64,000 bases of DNA from an uncultured Prevotellaceae bacterium (GCA_902768785.1 CACXMM010000001.1:62001-126000), one strand, 5' to 3'; positions 43,940 to 53,490 are shown, numbered from the stretch's first letter. Numbers and translations are program-made. The notes: a model not told the origin generated them from the sequence alone.

Positions 43940-45364
43940 ATGAATCATCGTGAAAAGACCCCTCATCCGTTAGTCGCACTCATCCCTGTGGTCATTCTCA
44001 TCGTCTTTCTTGCTGTTGTCATCTCCTTGTTTGGCAGCGAATCACTGAGCGGTGGCAGTCAGATAGCGCTATTGATGGGCATGGCAGTCTGTGTCTGTAT
44101 CTCCATGACGGTTTATCGCACTCCATGGCACCGGTTTGAGCAACAGATCAAGAAGACACTGGGTGATGTCTCCATCACCCTGCTGATTCTGCTCTGCGTG
44201 GGTATGTTGTCGGGGTCATGGATGATCAGTGGCATCGTTCCCACCTTAATCTATTATGGGGTACAGATCATGTCACCCCAGTTCTTCCTGGTATCAGCCA
44301 GTGTCATCTGTGCCATCGTATCCTTGCTGTCGGGCAGTTCATGGACGACCATCGCCACCATTGGCGTGGCTTTGTTAGGGATAGGAAACGCGTTGGAGAT
44401 CTCCGAGGCATGGACTGCAGGTGCCATCATCTCGGGGGCTTATTTCGGGGATAAGCTCTCCCCCCTGAGCGATACCACCATTCTGGCCTCATCGGCTACA
44501 GGAACCGACCTCTTCACGCATATCCGCTACATGATGCTGACCACCGTTCCCACCTTTGTCATCGCCTTGATCATCTTTATGGTGGCAGGACTGGGAAACA
44601 ACGGGGTCACAGAACTACAGGTGGAACAATACACCGAGGGACTGTCGAACACCTTCCATATCTCACTGTGGACACTGCTGGTACCCCTGCTGACGGGAGT
44701 ACTCATAGCCCGCAGGGTACCTTCCCTCATCGTGCTTTTCAGTTCATCCATCATGGCAGGAATCGTGGCCTTGATCCTGCAGCCGCATATCCTCTGTGAG
44801 GTAGCAGGAAACGAGAACCTGACACGTGGCTTGGCCATCACCTATTATGGGGCTACCGCCATTGATACCGGCAATGCCGCCCTGAACGAACTGATCTCCA
44901 CAGGAGGCATGGCAGGGATGCTGAACACCATCTGGCTCATCCTCTGTGCCATGTGTTTCGGAGCTGTGATGGTTGCCAGCGGGATGATCCAGAGTCTGAC
45001 ACAGGTCATCGTAAGCTGGGTGCGCCATCGTGTCTCCCTGGTCTCCTCTACCGTGGGTACGGGTATCTTCCTCAACCTCACCACGGGCGACCAGTTTATC
45101 TCCATCGTGCTCACTGCCGATATCTTCAAGGAAGTGTATCATAACCAAGGCTATGAGACCCGACTGTTAAGTCGTACCTGTGAAGATGCGGCTACAGTAA
45201 CCTCGGTGTTGGTACCCTGGAACACCTGTGGCATGACACAGTCAACGGTTCTGGGTGTCCCCACCCTCACCTATCTCCCCTATTGTTTCTTCAACCTGTT
45301 TAGTCCGCTGATGAGTATCATCGTGGCAGCCATCGGCTGGCGTATCGTCAGAAAGAAAGAATAA
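43940..45364 (+). CDS. NhaC-family Na+/H+ antiporter
   Basis: A 474-residue protein from the ATG at 43940 (MNHREKTPHPL). A longer frame would run back through both tRNAs and is rejected. About twelve membrane helices; the NhaC signature GAYFGDKLSPLSDTTILAS is present with the conserved aspartates. It is the more typical NhaC of the two in this window, likely sodium export driven by protons or malate/lactate-type exchange. It ends just before repeat element B. Confidence 0.92.
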   Translation: MNHREKTPHPLVALIPVVILIVFLAVVISLFGSESLSGGSQIALLMGMAVCVCISMTVYRTPWHRFEQQIKKTLGDVSITLLILLCVGMLSGSWMISGIVPTLIYYGVQIMSPQFFLVSASVICAIVSLLSGSSWTTIATIGVALLGIGNALEISEAWTAGAIISGAYFGDKLSPLSDTTILASSATGTDLFTHIRYMMLTTVPTFVIALIIFMVAGLGNNGVTELQVEQYTEGLSNTFHISLWTLLVPLLTGVLIARRVPSLIVLFSSSIMAGIVALILQPHILCEVAGNENLTRGLAITYYGATAIDTGNAALNELISTGGMAGMLNTIWLILCAMCFGAVMVASGMIQSLTQVIVSWVRHRVSLVSSTVGTGIFLNLTTGDQFISIVLTADIFKEVYHNQGYETRLLSRTCEDAATVTSVLVPWNTCGMTQSTVLGVPTLTYLPYCFFNLFSPLMSIIVAAIGWRIVRKKE

Positions 45365-45506
45365 GATATTGTCAAAATAATTGGTCGTAAAATTTGTGCA
45401 AGAAAATACCCCCGGAAAAATTTCAGCGGTGTTTTCAGGGAGTATCGCCATACGCCAACGGTTATTTTGGTGCCAGTAAAGTCCACTTGGCTTCAAAGCA
45501 TATTCT

Positions 45507-45551
45507 GCTTTTTATTGAAGGAAAAGCCCCTTTTTATTGAAGGAAAGGCTG
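45507..45551. repeat. 22-bp units, CCTTT-n-GAAGG family (element B)
   Basis: Two cores (GCTTTTTATTGAAGG at 45507, CCTTTTTATTGAAGG at 45529) with 7-base spacers AAAAGCC and AAAGGCT, 22 bases apart. The arms are near-complementary (CCTTT/GAAGG). The next sub-array starts 33 bases (1.5 units) further on. Confidence 0.75.
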
Positions 45552-45561
45552 TTAAGGGTCG

Positions 45562-45863
45562 TTCCGACGTCATCTAACTCTCGTTCCATAGTCATCTATC
45601 ACTCGTTCCGACGTCACCTTACCCCCTATAGATGACGGCGGAAAGGGTCGTAGATGACGGCGGAAAGAGTAAAAGAACAGTCATGAACGCCCCTTAGATC
45701 ACATCGTTTCTATCAAAGTATATGGTTTCTTGATCACAAAAACGGTGTTTTTACACGCTAAAAACGATGTTTTTACCACCTAAAAACGTTGTTTTTGGGG
45801 TCTAAAACCTATGTTTTTGAACCATAAAAACGCCGTTTTTGCAAGTCAAAAAATCCGATTTTT
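45562..45863. repeat. 22-bp-period array B (14 consecutive units)
   Basis: Cores start at 45562, 45584, 45606, 45629, 45651, 45673, 45695, 45717, 45738, 45760, 45782, 45804, 45826 and 45848: steps are 22 bases, apart from one of 23 and one of 21. The first are TTCCGACGTCATCTA type; after the ACCCCCTA junction they flip to TAGATGACGGCGGAA and decay. The last six are AAAAACGGTGTTTTT type. All 7-base spacers differ (for example ACACGCT, ACCACCT, GGGGTCT, GAACCAT, GCAAGTC). Inverted homologue of 13462-14071. Confidence 0.87.
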
Positions 45864-46013
45864 ACTAACACCCTCATTATCAACATATTACAAAACCCCG
45901 CTTTTTGACCGTTTTTCCTACCGAAAGGACAGTTGGTGCTCAAAATGCGATTCTCACGCGTTAAACTGAGTTAAATCGTCAGGATAATTCGCAATTTTCA
46001 AAACCATTTAACG
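45864..46013. repeat. Conserved single-copy block of element B
   Basis: Reverse-orientation homologue of 13321-13461, sharing the CTCATTATCAACA, CCGAAAGG and CGCGTTAAAC blocks and a final CATTTAACG. Non-coding. 45365-45506 before the arrays and 46014-46112 after it show nothing recognisable. Confidence 0.7.
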
Positions 46014-46112
46014 AACATCATAGAACGACTCCATGACATTATATAATATGTGTTTCATTTCGTCTCCATCTGCGAGTGCTTTTCTTGAAAAGGGATGAAA
46101 AGCCAAAGATTA

Positions 46113-46144
46113 TTTGAAGGATTCAGAGATTATTATTACTTTTG
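46113..46144 (+). promoter_or_regulatory. Promoter of ispE
   Basis: TTTG (46113-46116), 20 bases, TACTTTTG (46137-46144). It falls inside the longest open frame, so translation must begin after it. Confidence 0.75.
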
Positions 46145-46161
46145 CAGTCAATAAAGAAATC

Positions 46162-47010
46162 ATGCAAAAAATGAAAATACGTCCTTGTGCCAAAATCAAT
46201 CTGGGATTGAATATCGTGGAAAAGAGAGCCGACGGGTATCACAACCTCGAAACCGTCTTCTATCCCGTACCTCTTTATGATGAGATCACCATAGAGGAGC
46301 AGACAGCATGTTCCGCAACCACCTGTCAGCTGACCCTTGCAGGACAGGAGATTGAAGGTGATCCGGAGAAGAACCTGGTGGTTCGCGCCTATCGACTGTT
46401 GGAGGACCGTTTCTCCCTGCCCCCTGTTCATATCCATCTCACCAAGAAGATCCCCATGCAGGCCGGTATGGGGGGAGGCTCTGCCGATGGCACCTACACT
46501 CTTCGTCTGCTGAACGAGATGTTCTCTTTGGGTATCCGTTCAGACGACCTGGAACGGTATGCCGCTACGTTAGGAGCCGACTGCGCCTTCTTTGTCAAGG
46601 CCACACCATCCTATGCCGAAGGGATTGGAGAGCAGCTCTCCCCCATCGATTTATCACTGGACGACTATTACCTGGCCATTGTGAAACCACCGATCGCCGT
46701 CTCCACCCGTGAGGCCTTCTCACTGATCAAGCCCCGACGACCGGAGAAGAACTGCCGCGAGATTGTCAGTCAGCCGATTGAGACCTGGCGCACTGATTTA
46801 AGGAACGACTTTGAAGAGAGCATCTTCCCACAGTACCCGCGGATTGGCGAGATCAAGGAACAGCTGTACCAGTTGGGAGCACGCTATGCAGCGATGAGTG
46901 GCAGTGGCAGTGCACTGTTCGGAATCTTCCGCGAGCAGCCAGAGGATCTCAGTACCCTCTTCCCCGACTGCTTCACCGCTATTGAGAAGTTTGACCGTCA
47001 TGGGATTTGA
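46162..47010 (+). CDS. ispE: 4-diphosphocytidyl-2-C-methyl-D-erythritol kinase
   Basis: A 282-residue GHMP kinase. Start at 46162 or 46171 (both ATG after the promoter); the second gives MKIRPCAKINLGLNIV, close to family N-termini. Motifs are the lysine in AKINLGL, the phosphate loop KIPMQAGMGGGSADGTYTLR (catalytic region) and AAMSGSGSALFGIF. It performs the fourth step of the MEP isoprenoid pathway. Slightly shorter than E. coli IspE (283), so essentially full length. Confidence 0.94.
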   Translation: MQKMKIRPCAKINLGLNIVEKRADGYHNLETVFYPVPLYDEITIEEQTACSATTCQLTLAGQEIEGDPEKNLVVRAYRLLEDRFSLPPVHIHLTKKIPMQAGMGGGSADGTYTLRLLNEMFSLGIRSDDLERYAATLGADCAFFVKATPSYAEGIGEQLSPIDLSLDDYYLAIVKPPIAVSTREAFSLIKPRRPEKNCREIVSQPIETWRTDLRNDFEESIFPQYPRIGEIKEQLYQLGARYAAMSGSGSALFGIFREQPEDLSTLFPDCFTAIEKFDRHGI

Positions 47011-47090
47011 GTGCTGAATATGGCCTCAGTAAGGTGACACCCTTTTGGCTGAAGCCCCCAAACAGAAAAAGATCAACAACGGATACGTGA

Positions 47091-47588
47091 ATGAACAACA
47101 TGAATGAACTGTTCCCTGTGGTCGATGAACAGGGAAACGTGATCGGATCGATTACCCGTGGTGAGGCACACAACGGTACGAAGGTGCTGCACCCCGTGGT
47201 CCACCTCCATGTGTTTAACAGTCAAGGCGACCTGTATCTCCAGCATCGTCCTGCCTGGAAAGACATCCAGCCCGACAAGTGGGATACTGCCTGTGGCGGA
47301 CATGTGGATTTCGGAGAGGATGTGGCGACGGCACTGCGGCGCGAAGTGGCCGAGGAGCTGGGCATCACCGACTTCATCCCGGAGTCCCTGGGCCATTATG
47401 TTTTTGAAGGAGCTAGGGAAAAAGAACTGGTCTATGTACATCAGACCATCTACGACGGTGAGATCCATCCCGACAAGGAAGAGCTGGCGGAAGGGCGCTT
47501 CTGGAGACAAGAGGAGATTCTGGCAAGCATGGGACGGGGGATTTTCACTCCGAATTTTGAAGATGAATACAAAAAATTTTTCGGATAA
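47091..47588 (+). CDS. Nudix hydrolase
   Basis: A 165-residue protein with a complete Nudix box: GHVDFGEDVATALRREVAEE followed by LG (Gx5Ex7REUxEExGU). The N-terminal VVDEQGNVIGSITRGEAH resembles isopentenyl-diphosphate isomerase-like Nudix proteins (Idi type 1 and YfcD), and the position 80 bases after ispE is compatible with an isoprenoid link. Catalysis on another nucleotide derivative is equally possible. Confidence 0.88.
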   Translation: MNNMNELFPVVDEQGNVIGSITRGEAHNGTKVLHPVVHLHVFNSQGDLYLQHRPAWKDIQPDKWDTACGGHVDFGEDVATALRREVAEELGITDFIPESLGHYVFEGAREKELVYVHQTIYDGEIHPDKEELAEGRFWRQEEILASMGRGIFTPNFEDEYKKFFG

Positions 47589-47620
47589 TTTGGCAGAGTG
47601 AAGAATAATTTGTAAATTTG
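47589..47620 (+). promoter_or_regulatory. Promoter of rho
   Basis: TTTG (47589-47592), 20 bases, TAAATTTG (47613-47620). The roughly 110-base leader contains CCGTTT...AAACGG complementary ends (47640-47692), a possible hairpin; Rho often controls its own leader, but no specific signal is proven. Confidence 0.75.
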
Positions 47621-47740
47621 CACCCGATTTCAAAATTATCCGTTTCCGAATTATAGTCAAGAGCCTACGGCACCCCGGCCAAGGTAAACGGAAAGAATCA
47701 AATCATCAGTTTCAATTTTAAATTTACACATATTCTACGT

Positions 47741-49744
47741 ATGTATAACATAGACGAATTATCATCGAAGGATATCTCCGAATTGGAAGATATCGCGAAA
47801 GAATTAGGTATTTCCATCAATACAAAGGCTTCTCAGCAAGACATCGTTTATACGATTCTCGATGAGCAGGCCAAGATCGGTGCCGCCAAGACACCTCAGA
47901 CGACGAAACGTAAACGAGTGAGAATCACAAAGAAAGATACTGACCGTGTCTATACCGTCAACGGGAAAGAAGGCGAGAACTTTGATCTGAAGAAGAACAA
48001 GACCGTGAACGTTGAGGCAGCTCCCCTGTTCTCTGCCCTCCCGGCAGAGGAGGCCACCCTGGTGGCAGAGCCTGTACAGCCTGTAGCTGAAGAGAAGGAG
48101 ACCACCCCAGTGACAGAGACACCCGAGGAGGTGTTGGCCAAGTTCCCCAAGCACCGCGGAAGGAAATCCAAGGCTGAACTGGCGGCCATCGCCGCTGCCG
48201 AGGCCGCGAAGAAAGCAGCTTCTGAAGAACAGAAGACTATCACCGAGAAGCCTGCCGTGGAAGAGCCTGTAGAAGTTGAAGAGACGAACAGCATCATCGC
48301 TGATGTGCCTGAGGCAGAGTTCGCCTCTGGGGATCTCAGTACTGAGGAAGCTCAGGCACAGAGTGACCTCCTTGCCCAGCTGCAAGCCAAGGTGAATGCC
48401 CACAACGAGGCTCCCGAACCCGGCATGATGCCTCTTGACGATGTGTGGGAAGGTGATCCCGGCGACGGCACCGACTTCATCCCCGTCGTTGACCTGCCCA
48501 TTGAAGATCAGTCGGCAATGCCCAACTTTGATATCTTTGATAACCCCATGACTCCGATGCCGACAGCACAGTCGTTCCGTCCTATGGCACCGCAGCCCAC
48601 CATCACCAATGCCAATTATGATTTCTCGGATATCATCTCAGCCAACGGCGTACTGGAAGTGATGCCCGACGGATATGGATTCCTCCGTTCAAGCGACTAT
48701 AACTACCTCTCCTCTCCTGATGATGTATATGTGTCGGTGGCACAGATCAAACGGTATGGATTGAAGACTGGTGATGTTGTGAACTGTCACGTTCGTCCGC
48801 CACACGACGGAGAGAAATATTTCCCGCTGACCAGCATCGACCAGATCAATGGCCGTAACCCCGCAGAAGTCCGCGACCGTATCCCCTTCGAGCACCTCAC
48901 TCCACTCTTCCCCGATGAGAAATACACCCTTTGCGGCGATGCCAGGACCACCAATCTCAGCACCCGCGTTGTGGATCTCTTCGCACCGATTGGTAAGGGA
49001 CAGCGTGCTCTGATCGTGGCTCAGCCGAAGACAGGTAAGACCATCCTGATGAAGGACATCGCGAATGCCATCGCTGCCAACCACCCTGAGGCCTATCTGA
49101 TGATGCTGCTTATCGACGAGCGTCCTGAGGAGGTTACCGACATGGCACGTACGGTGAATGCCGAGGTGATCGCCTCCACATTCGACGAGCCGGCAGAGCG
49201 CCATGTGAAGATTGCAGGTATCGTTCTCGAGAAAGCCAAGCGCATGGTGGAATGTGGTCACGACGTGGTCATCTTCCTTGACTCTATCACTCGTCTGGCT
49301 CGTGCTTACAACACCGTGGCTCCTGCCAGCGGCAAGGTGCTTACAGGTGGTGTGGATGCCAATGCCCTTCAGAAGCCGAAACGATTCTTCGGTGCTGCCC
49401 GAAACATTGAGGGCGGTGGTAGTCTGACCATCGTCGCCACGGCCCTGATCGACACCGGTTCGAAGATGGATGAAGTGATCTTCGAGGAGTTCAAGGGAAC
49501 AGGAAACATGGAGTTGCAGCTTGACCGCTCACTCAGTAACAAGCGTATCTTCCCGGCTGTTAATCTCGTTGCTTCAAGTACTCGTCGTGATGACCTGTTG
49601 CAAGACAAGACAACCCTCGACCGTATGTGGATTCTCCGTAAGTATATTGCCGACATGAACCCCATCGAGGCAATGAATACGATCCATGACAGTATGGAGC
49701 GCACCCATAGCAATGAGGAGTTCCTGCTATCGATGAACTCGTAA
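47741..49744 (+). CDS. rho: Transcription termination factor Rho with long disordered insert
   Basis: A 667-residue Rho, about 250 longer than E. coli Rho (419). The N-terminal helical domain (residues 1-45) is followed by a low-complexity insert of about 240 residues rich in A/E/P/K. Then come the RNA-binding domain ([20 protein letters not shown], about 305-370) and the hexamer ATPase (Walker A AQPKTGKT, Walker [15 protein letters not shown] and R loops in [20 protein letters not shown]). Bacteroidetes Rho inserts are disordered, and in B. thetaiotaomicron the insert drives phase separation. Full length, ends before a strong terminator. Confidence 0.96.
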   Translation: MYNIDELSSKDISELEDIAKELGISINTKASQQDIVYTILDEQAKIGAAKTPQTTKRKRVRITKKDTDRVYTVNGKEGENFDLKKNKTVNVEAAPLFSALPAEEATLVAEPVQPVAEEKETTPVTETPEEVLAKFPKHRGRKSKAELAAIAAAEAAKKAASEEQKTITEKPAVEEPVEVEETNSIIADVPEAEFASGDLSTEEAQAQSDLLAQLQAKVNAHNEAPEPGMMPLDDVWEGDPGDGTDFIPVVDLPIEDQSAMPNFDIFDNPMTPMPTAQSFRPMAPQPTITNANYDFSDIISANGVLEVMPDGYGFLRSSDYNYLSSPDDVYVSVAQIKRYGLKTGDVVNCHVRPPHDGEKYFPLTSIDQINGRNPAEVRDRIPFEHLTPLFPDEKYTLCGDARTTNLSTRVVDLFAPIGKGQRALIVAQPKTGKTILMKDIANAIAANHPEAYLMMLLIDERPEEVTDMARTVNAEVIASTFDEPAERHVKIAGIVLEKAKRMVECGHDVVIFLDSITRLARAYNTVAPASGKVLTGGVDANALQKPKRFFGAARNIEGGGSLTIVATALIDTGSKMDEVIFEEFKGTGNMELQLDRSLSNKRIFPAVNLVASSTRRDDLLQDKTTLDRMWILRKYIADMNPIEAMNTIHDSMERTHSNEEFLLSMNS

Positions 49745-49773
49745 GCACACGATAAAAAGATAATCTGAATACA

Positions 49774-49811
49774 ACCAAATAAGGGAGGACATCGGTCCTC
49801 CCTTATTTGGT
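49774..49811. terminator. Shared terminator of rho and tRNA-Arg
   Basis: A perfect 17-bp stem (arm ACCAAATAAGGGAGGAC) with a 4-base loop, 30 bases after rho. On the minus strand the same palindrome supplies the CCA end and the terminator of tRNA-Arg. Confidence 0.88.
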
Positions 49812-49885
49812 GATTCCGTTGGGGTTCGAACCCAAGACCCACAGCTTAGAAGGCTGTTGCTCTAATCCAACTGAGCTACGGAACC
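49808..49885 (-). tRNA. tRNA-Arg(TCT)
   Basis: Acceptor GGTTCCG pairs with CGGAATC (one G-T). The anticodon stem ACAGC/GCTGT holds loop CTTCTAA with TCT (plus positions 49848-49850). The T arm is TTGGGTTCGAACCCCAA-like. CCA is encoded and overlaps the terminator stem. Reads AGA/AGG. Confidence 0.95.
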
Positions 49886-49897
49886 AACAATCGGCTG

Positions 49898-49929
49898 CAA
49901 AATTACTGCTTTTTCCGCAAATAGCCAAA
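49898..49929 (-). promoter_or_regulatory. Promoter of tRNA-Arg(TCT)
   Basis: Minus-strand TTTG (49926-49929), 20 bases, TAATTTTG (49898-49905), 13 bases before the tRNA 5' end. Confidence 0.75.
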
Positions 49930-49944
49930 TTATTTAGCTGAAAA

Positions 49945-50748
49945 TTACGGTAACTCGTAGATGTCACTGGGTGTTTTGCGCCGCAGCACATCCAACAGAA
50001 AATCCTTTCCTGGGACAATGCCCGAGTTCCTGAGAATCATCTCCACGGTCTTCCTTGCCAACTCCGGATGGTTGTTTTCCTGACTCAGATGACAGAGCCA
50101 CACATGTTTCAGTCTCGGTGTGGCATTCTCCACCAGTGCCTGTGCACAGGCTTTATTACTCAGGTGTCCGTTGTCACTGAACACACGGTCCTTCAAATAT
50201 TGCGGATAGGGTCCATTGAACAGCATCTCCTCGTCATGGTTGGCCTCGATCACAAGATAGTTCGCCCGCTGGATATACTCCTTCATCTCATCAGTGACAT
50301 GTCCTGCATCGGTCATCAGACAGAACGTACAACCCTCATGCTGGATACAATAGCCCACATTATCGTTGCTATCGTGCGGCACATGAAACGAAGTAACGGT
50401 AAATTCCCCCAACTGCATCCTGTCTCCTGTCTCGAAGACATGAGCGTTGATGGGTTGTATCTTACGCCGCACACAATAGTTGCGGTCTATTCCGCGATGA
50501 ACCTCCCGGGTGGCATAAACGGGCAGGTTGTACTCACAACTGAACGACCCCACCGACTTGACATGGTCGGCATGATCATGGGTTACCAGAATATGATGGA
50601 CATCCGACAAGCGGAGTCCGTGGCTTTGAAAGTATTTTTTCAGTGTTCGTACACCAATTCCTGTATCTATCAATAGTCCATCCGTTTCGGTAAAGAGAAA
50701 GTAGCAATTACCGCTGCTACCACTCCCGAAGGATATAAATTTCAGCAT
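49945..50748 (-). CDS. MBL-fold metallo-hydrolase (YycJ/WalJ-like)
   Basis: A 267-residue protein starting at the ATG at 50748 (MLKFISFGSGSSGNCYF), since the promoter -7 box (50767-50774) lies just upstream. Metal-binding motifs HDHADH, the histidine in FHVPHDS and aspartate in MTDAGH form a complete di-metal site. It belongs to the single-domain group that includes YycJ of Firmicutes, which has 5'-3' exonuclease activity in DNA repair; the function here is inferred. Confidence 0.85.
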   Translation of the reverse strand: MLKFISFGSGSSGNCYFLFTETDGLLIDTGIGVRTLKKYFQSHGLRLSDVHHILVTHDHADHVKSVGSFSCEYNLPVYATREVHRGIDRNYCVRRKIQPINAHVFETGDRMQLGEFTVTSFHVPHDSNDNVGYCIQHEGCTFCLMTDAGHVTDEMKEYIQRANYLVIEANHDEEMLFNGPYPQYLKDRVFSDNGHLSNKACAQALVENATPRLKHVWLCHLSQENNHPELARKTVEMILRNSGIVPGKDFLLDVLRRKTPSDIYELP

Positions 50749-50766
50749 TTTAGTTATTATTTTGTG

Positions 50767-50798
50767 CAAAAGTAGGAAAAAACAAGGGGAAAACCAAA
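50767..50798 (-). promoter_or_regulatory. Promoter of the MBL-fold gene
   Basis: Minus-strand TTTG (50795-50798), 20 bases, TACTTTTG (50767-50774). A plus-strand TACCTTTG (50808-50815) may serve the lipoprotein gene, but its -33 is missing. Confidence 0.7.
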
Positions 50799-50835
50799 GA
50801 TTTTACCTACCTTTGTATGATTTTAATGTTTTAAT

Positions 50836-51288
50836 ATGAAAATTAATTGTTTGTCTCTTCTGCCGGTACTCCTTCTGACAGCATGTGGTGGCAGTCGCGA
50901 CGGCTCGGAAGATCAGCTTCGTGAAGCCGTTGACAGCTTTGCCGTGAGTTATTTCAACTACGATTTCAACAAGGCACGCCGTTTCTGTACTGATGACTCC
51001 GAGAAATGGCTACAGTTTGCGGCAAGCAACGTTCAGCAGGAGGATGTGGATCTTCTGCGGCAGCAGGAAGAGCCTGCCACCGTTGACGTGGATGAATGGG
51101 ACTACACCTCCGACAGCACCGCAAGTGTGCACGTCAATGTCCACAACTATCTGCGAATGGACAGCATTGGCAAGGCAGGACGGATGACCGACGAGGGACA
51201 ATATGTCCTGAACGCCGTTATCCACCAAGGGAAATGGTTCATCAGAATGGCAAACCTACCGCGAAGTGAAAAGAGAAGTCACGACTGA
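50836..51288 (+). CDS. Small lipoprotein, DUF4878-like
   Basis: A 150-residue lipoprotein with lipobox LLTAC (cysteine at residue 17). The mature part looks like a small NTF2-like or DUF4878-type domain (DQLREAVDSFAVSYFNYDF, AVIHQGKWFIRM). Its 3' end overlaps the convergent Omp85 gene by 47 bases. Function unknown. Confidence 0.8.
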   Translation: MKINCLSLLPVLLLTACGGSRDGSEDQLREAVDSFAVSYFNYDFNKARRFCTDDSEKWLQFAASNVQQEDVDLLRQQEEPATVDVDEWDYTSDSTASVHVNVHNYLRMDSIGKAGRMTDEGQYVLNAVIHQGKWFIRMANLPRSEKRSHD

Positions 51289-53443
51289 ATCGTGGATTGA
51301 TCAGAGGGTAGTGTTCTTTCTTGTTCTCGTAGGCGGGGTTTACGGCCTTCATACCCATGTCAAAACGCAGGATGAAATAATCGAAGTTCAGTCGTAAACC
51401 CAGACCGTATGCCACGGCTATCTGTTTATAGAAATCCTTGAAGCGGAACTGTCCTCCCGGCTGTTCGGGATAGTTACGCAGCGTCCAGATATTTCCCGCA
51501 TCGACAAACACCGCGCCATCAAACTTCCAGAACAGGAATGTTCGGTATTCGGCATTCAAATCAACCTTCATGTCACCCGTCTGGTTGATGAAGTCGATGG
51601 CACCTTTGTCTCCCTTGAAACTTCCTGGTCCTAAACCGCGCACGCTCCATCCTCTTACACTGTTGGCACCTCCCGAGAAATATCTTTTCTCGAACGGAAG
51701 GATACGGCTGTTCCCATAAGGATAGGCGATGCCGAAACCAGCATGTAACGCCAACTGGTTATGTCGGTCAAAGCGGATGAGATGGGTGAAATCGAAGTCA
51801 CCCTTCACATACTGAGCATAGGCAATATTAAATAAGGTATATTGTCCGCGATCGTTCTCCTCGGCACCGAACAAATGACTGGCACCGTTCAGCAGGTTAC
51901 CAGCTGTCTCAACATTCACACGCATCGCAATATTCCTCGCATGATAAGCCATGGAGAATCCGATCTTCATGATAAACAAATCCTCGTAGTTATACCTCAG
52001 GATCGCATTGCGATTGCTCACACTGTCCAGATAGTCGTGCTTGAAAGTGCTTGAGATCCAGGGCATGTGGATATAGTTCAGGTCAATAACATCAGCCCTG
52101 TAGGTGATATTCTGCGAAGCATCGGTCCATCGGTAACGCCAGGCAGCATTGAACAGTCGCCGATGGAACTCAGGACGGTTCTGCAGGTTATAGCTTACCA
52201 ACAGCTCCGACGAAGCAGAACTGTTTCTGCGATAGCTTTTCGAGACAGGTGCGATGAAACGGGGAAACGAGAGCTTGGCCTCCACATTATATTCCTCATA
52301 GTCCTGGTTCTGATAGCCTTCCAATCCCGTGATGGCCTCGAAGGCACCGCGAAGCTGCACACTGAAAGTCTCTGATCCCCTGAACAGGTTGCGGTTCTCG
52401 TAGGTAGCTGTAACGGCTGCACCCAAGTCACCTGCGGTATTCGTGCCTTCGGGTTGGAAACTGAATGTATTGGGTTTATTCGTACTGATCTGTACGTTAC
52501 AATCTAATTGTGTGGTATCGGGCACTTCGTTGAACTTGATACTGGTATATCTCACTGCCGACAGACGTCCAAAGGCGTTATAGGTCTTTTGCAGATGAAG
52601 GGAGCTGTAATCCTTTCCCTCTTCCAGCCAGGTATTCTCACGCAGTACGGAATGCCGGAGGTGCAGCTTCCCGTCGTCACCGCTCAGGAAGTTCACATGA
52701 CGGATCGTATATCGTGGGTGGAGCGTTTCCTCCGCATCGCTGTTGGCACGGTATGGCAATAACTGCATGGTGAGATCGACCATCCTCGACCCTCTTGTGG
52801 TATCAGCAATGAAACGGATAAAGTCTTTATGGAACCGATAATAACCCGAATGGGTGAGCAGTTGAGTGACACGCTTGCGCTCGTTATCCAGCTCTGCCAC
52901 CGTAAATCGCATTCCCTCTTTCAGGTACTGGTTCTCTGGCTTTTGTAGTTGGAGGATCTGTGCAATGCTATCATCCTGTATCTCATAATTCACCGAGCGG
53001 ATAAAATAAGGGATACCGGGGTGGAGTGTGTAGATGGCTGTGAGTTTATGTCCGCGAGTTTTCGTCTGCAAGGTCACATCGGCATTCATATACCCCATGT
53101 TATGCAGGGCATTGCGCAGATCATCACAAGTAAGCTGCGCCATCACTGAGTCATAAACCACAGGTTCTTCTCCGATATTCCGCAATGTGCGGTTAATCCA
53201 TTTTGTGGTGTCTCTTCCTGCCATGGCGTATGTACCCAGAGGGACTTTGAACAGCGAGAACCACTTGGAGTTACTCTGCTGACGGATATAGGGTGACAGC
53301 TGCGAAGGGTCTATTTCCTTGGTATCGGCCTCCACCCGCACCTTCTGCAACAGATACTCATCATCATCGAGGAATTTCGAGGATGAGCACGAAGCAGCAA
53401 GGAGCCCGATGAGACAGACAGCCAGAATCTTCCTTAGCGTCAT
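51242..53443 (-). CDS. Omp85/TamA-like outer membrane lipoprotein
   Basis: A 733-residue protein from the ATG at 53443 (MTLRKILAVCLIGLL). The signal peptide ends in a lipobox (LAASC), unusual for BamA itself and typical of the Bacteroidetes TamA-like family. Residues 30-340 hold POTRA-like modules. From about 370 to the end is an Omp85 barrel with GGANSVRGWSVRGLGPG as the conserved loop and a final aromatic residue (FHFAVGLPF). It likely inserts or transports proteins or lipids at the outer membrane; the substrate is unknown. Confidence 0.88.
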   Translation of the reverse strand: MTLRKILAVCLIGLLAASCSSSKFLDDDEYLLQKVRVEADTKEIDPSQLSPYIRQQSNSKWFSLFKVPLGTYAMAGRDTTKWINRTLRNIGEEPVVYDSVMAQLTCDDLRNALHNMGYMNADVTLQTKTRGHKLTAIYTLHPGIPYFIRSVNYEIQDDSIAQILQLQKPENQYLKEGMRFTVAELDNERKRVTQLLTHSGYYRFHKDFIRFIADTTRGSRMVDLTMQLLPYRANSDAEETLHPRYTIRHVNFLSGDDGKLHLRHSVLRENTWLEEGKDYSSLHLQKTYNAFGRLSAVRYTSIKFNEVPDTTQLDCNVQISTNKPNTFSFQPEGTNTAGDLGAAVTATYENRNLFRGSETFSVQLRGAFEAITGLEGYQNQDYEEYNVEAKLSFPRFIAPVSKSYRRNSSASSELLVSYNLQNRPEFHRRLFNAAWRYRWTDASQNITYRADVIDLNYIHMPWISSTFKHDYLDSVSNRNAILRYNYEDLFIMKIGFSMAYHARNIAMRVNVETAGNLLNGASHLFGAEENDRGQYTLFNIAYAQYVKGDFDFTHLIRFDRHNQLALHAGFGIAYPYGNSRILPFEKRYFSGGANSVRGWSVRGLGPGSFKGDKGAIDFINQTGDMKVDLNAEYRTFLFWKFDGAVFVDAGNIWTLRNYPEQPGGQFRFKDFYKQIAVAYGLGLRLNFDYFILRFDMGMKAVNPAYENKKEHYPLINPRFSRDFSFHFAVGLPF

Positions 53444-53462
53444 ATTTTTCTCTTTTTGCTTG

Positions 53463-53490
53463 CAAAAGTAAGAAAAAAAAAGTACTTTTG
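53463..53490. promoter_or_regulatory. Face-to-face divergent -7 boxes
   Basis: TACTTTTG occurs in both directions (minus 53463-53470 for the Omp85 gene, plus 53483-53490 for the methyltransferase), making an inverted repeat GCAAAAGTA...TACTTTTGC. Neither has a good -33 box. The methyltransferase ATG lies only 5 bases past the plus box, implying a leaderless message. Confidence 0.6.
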
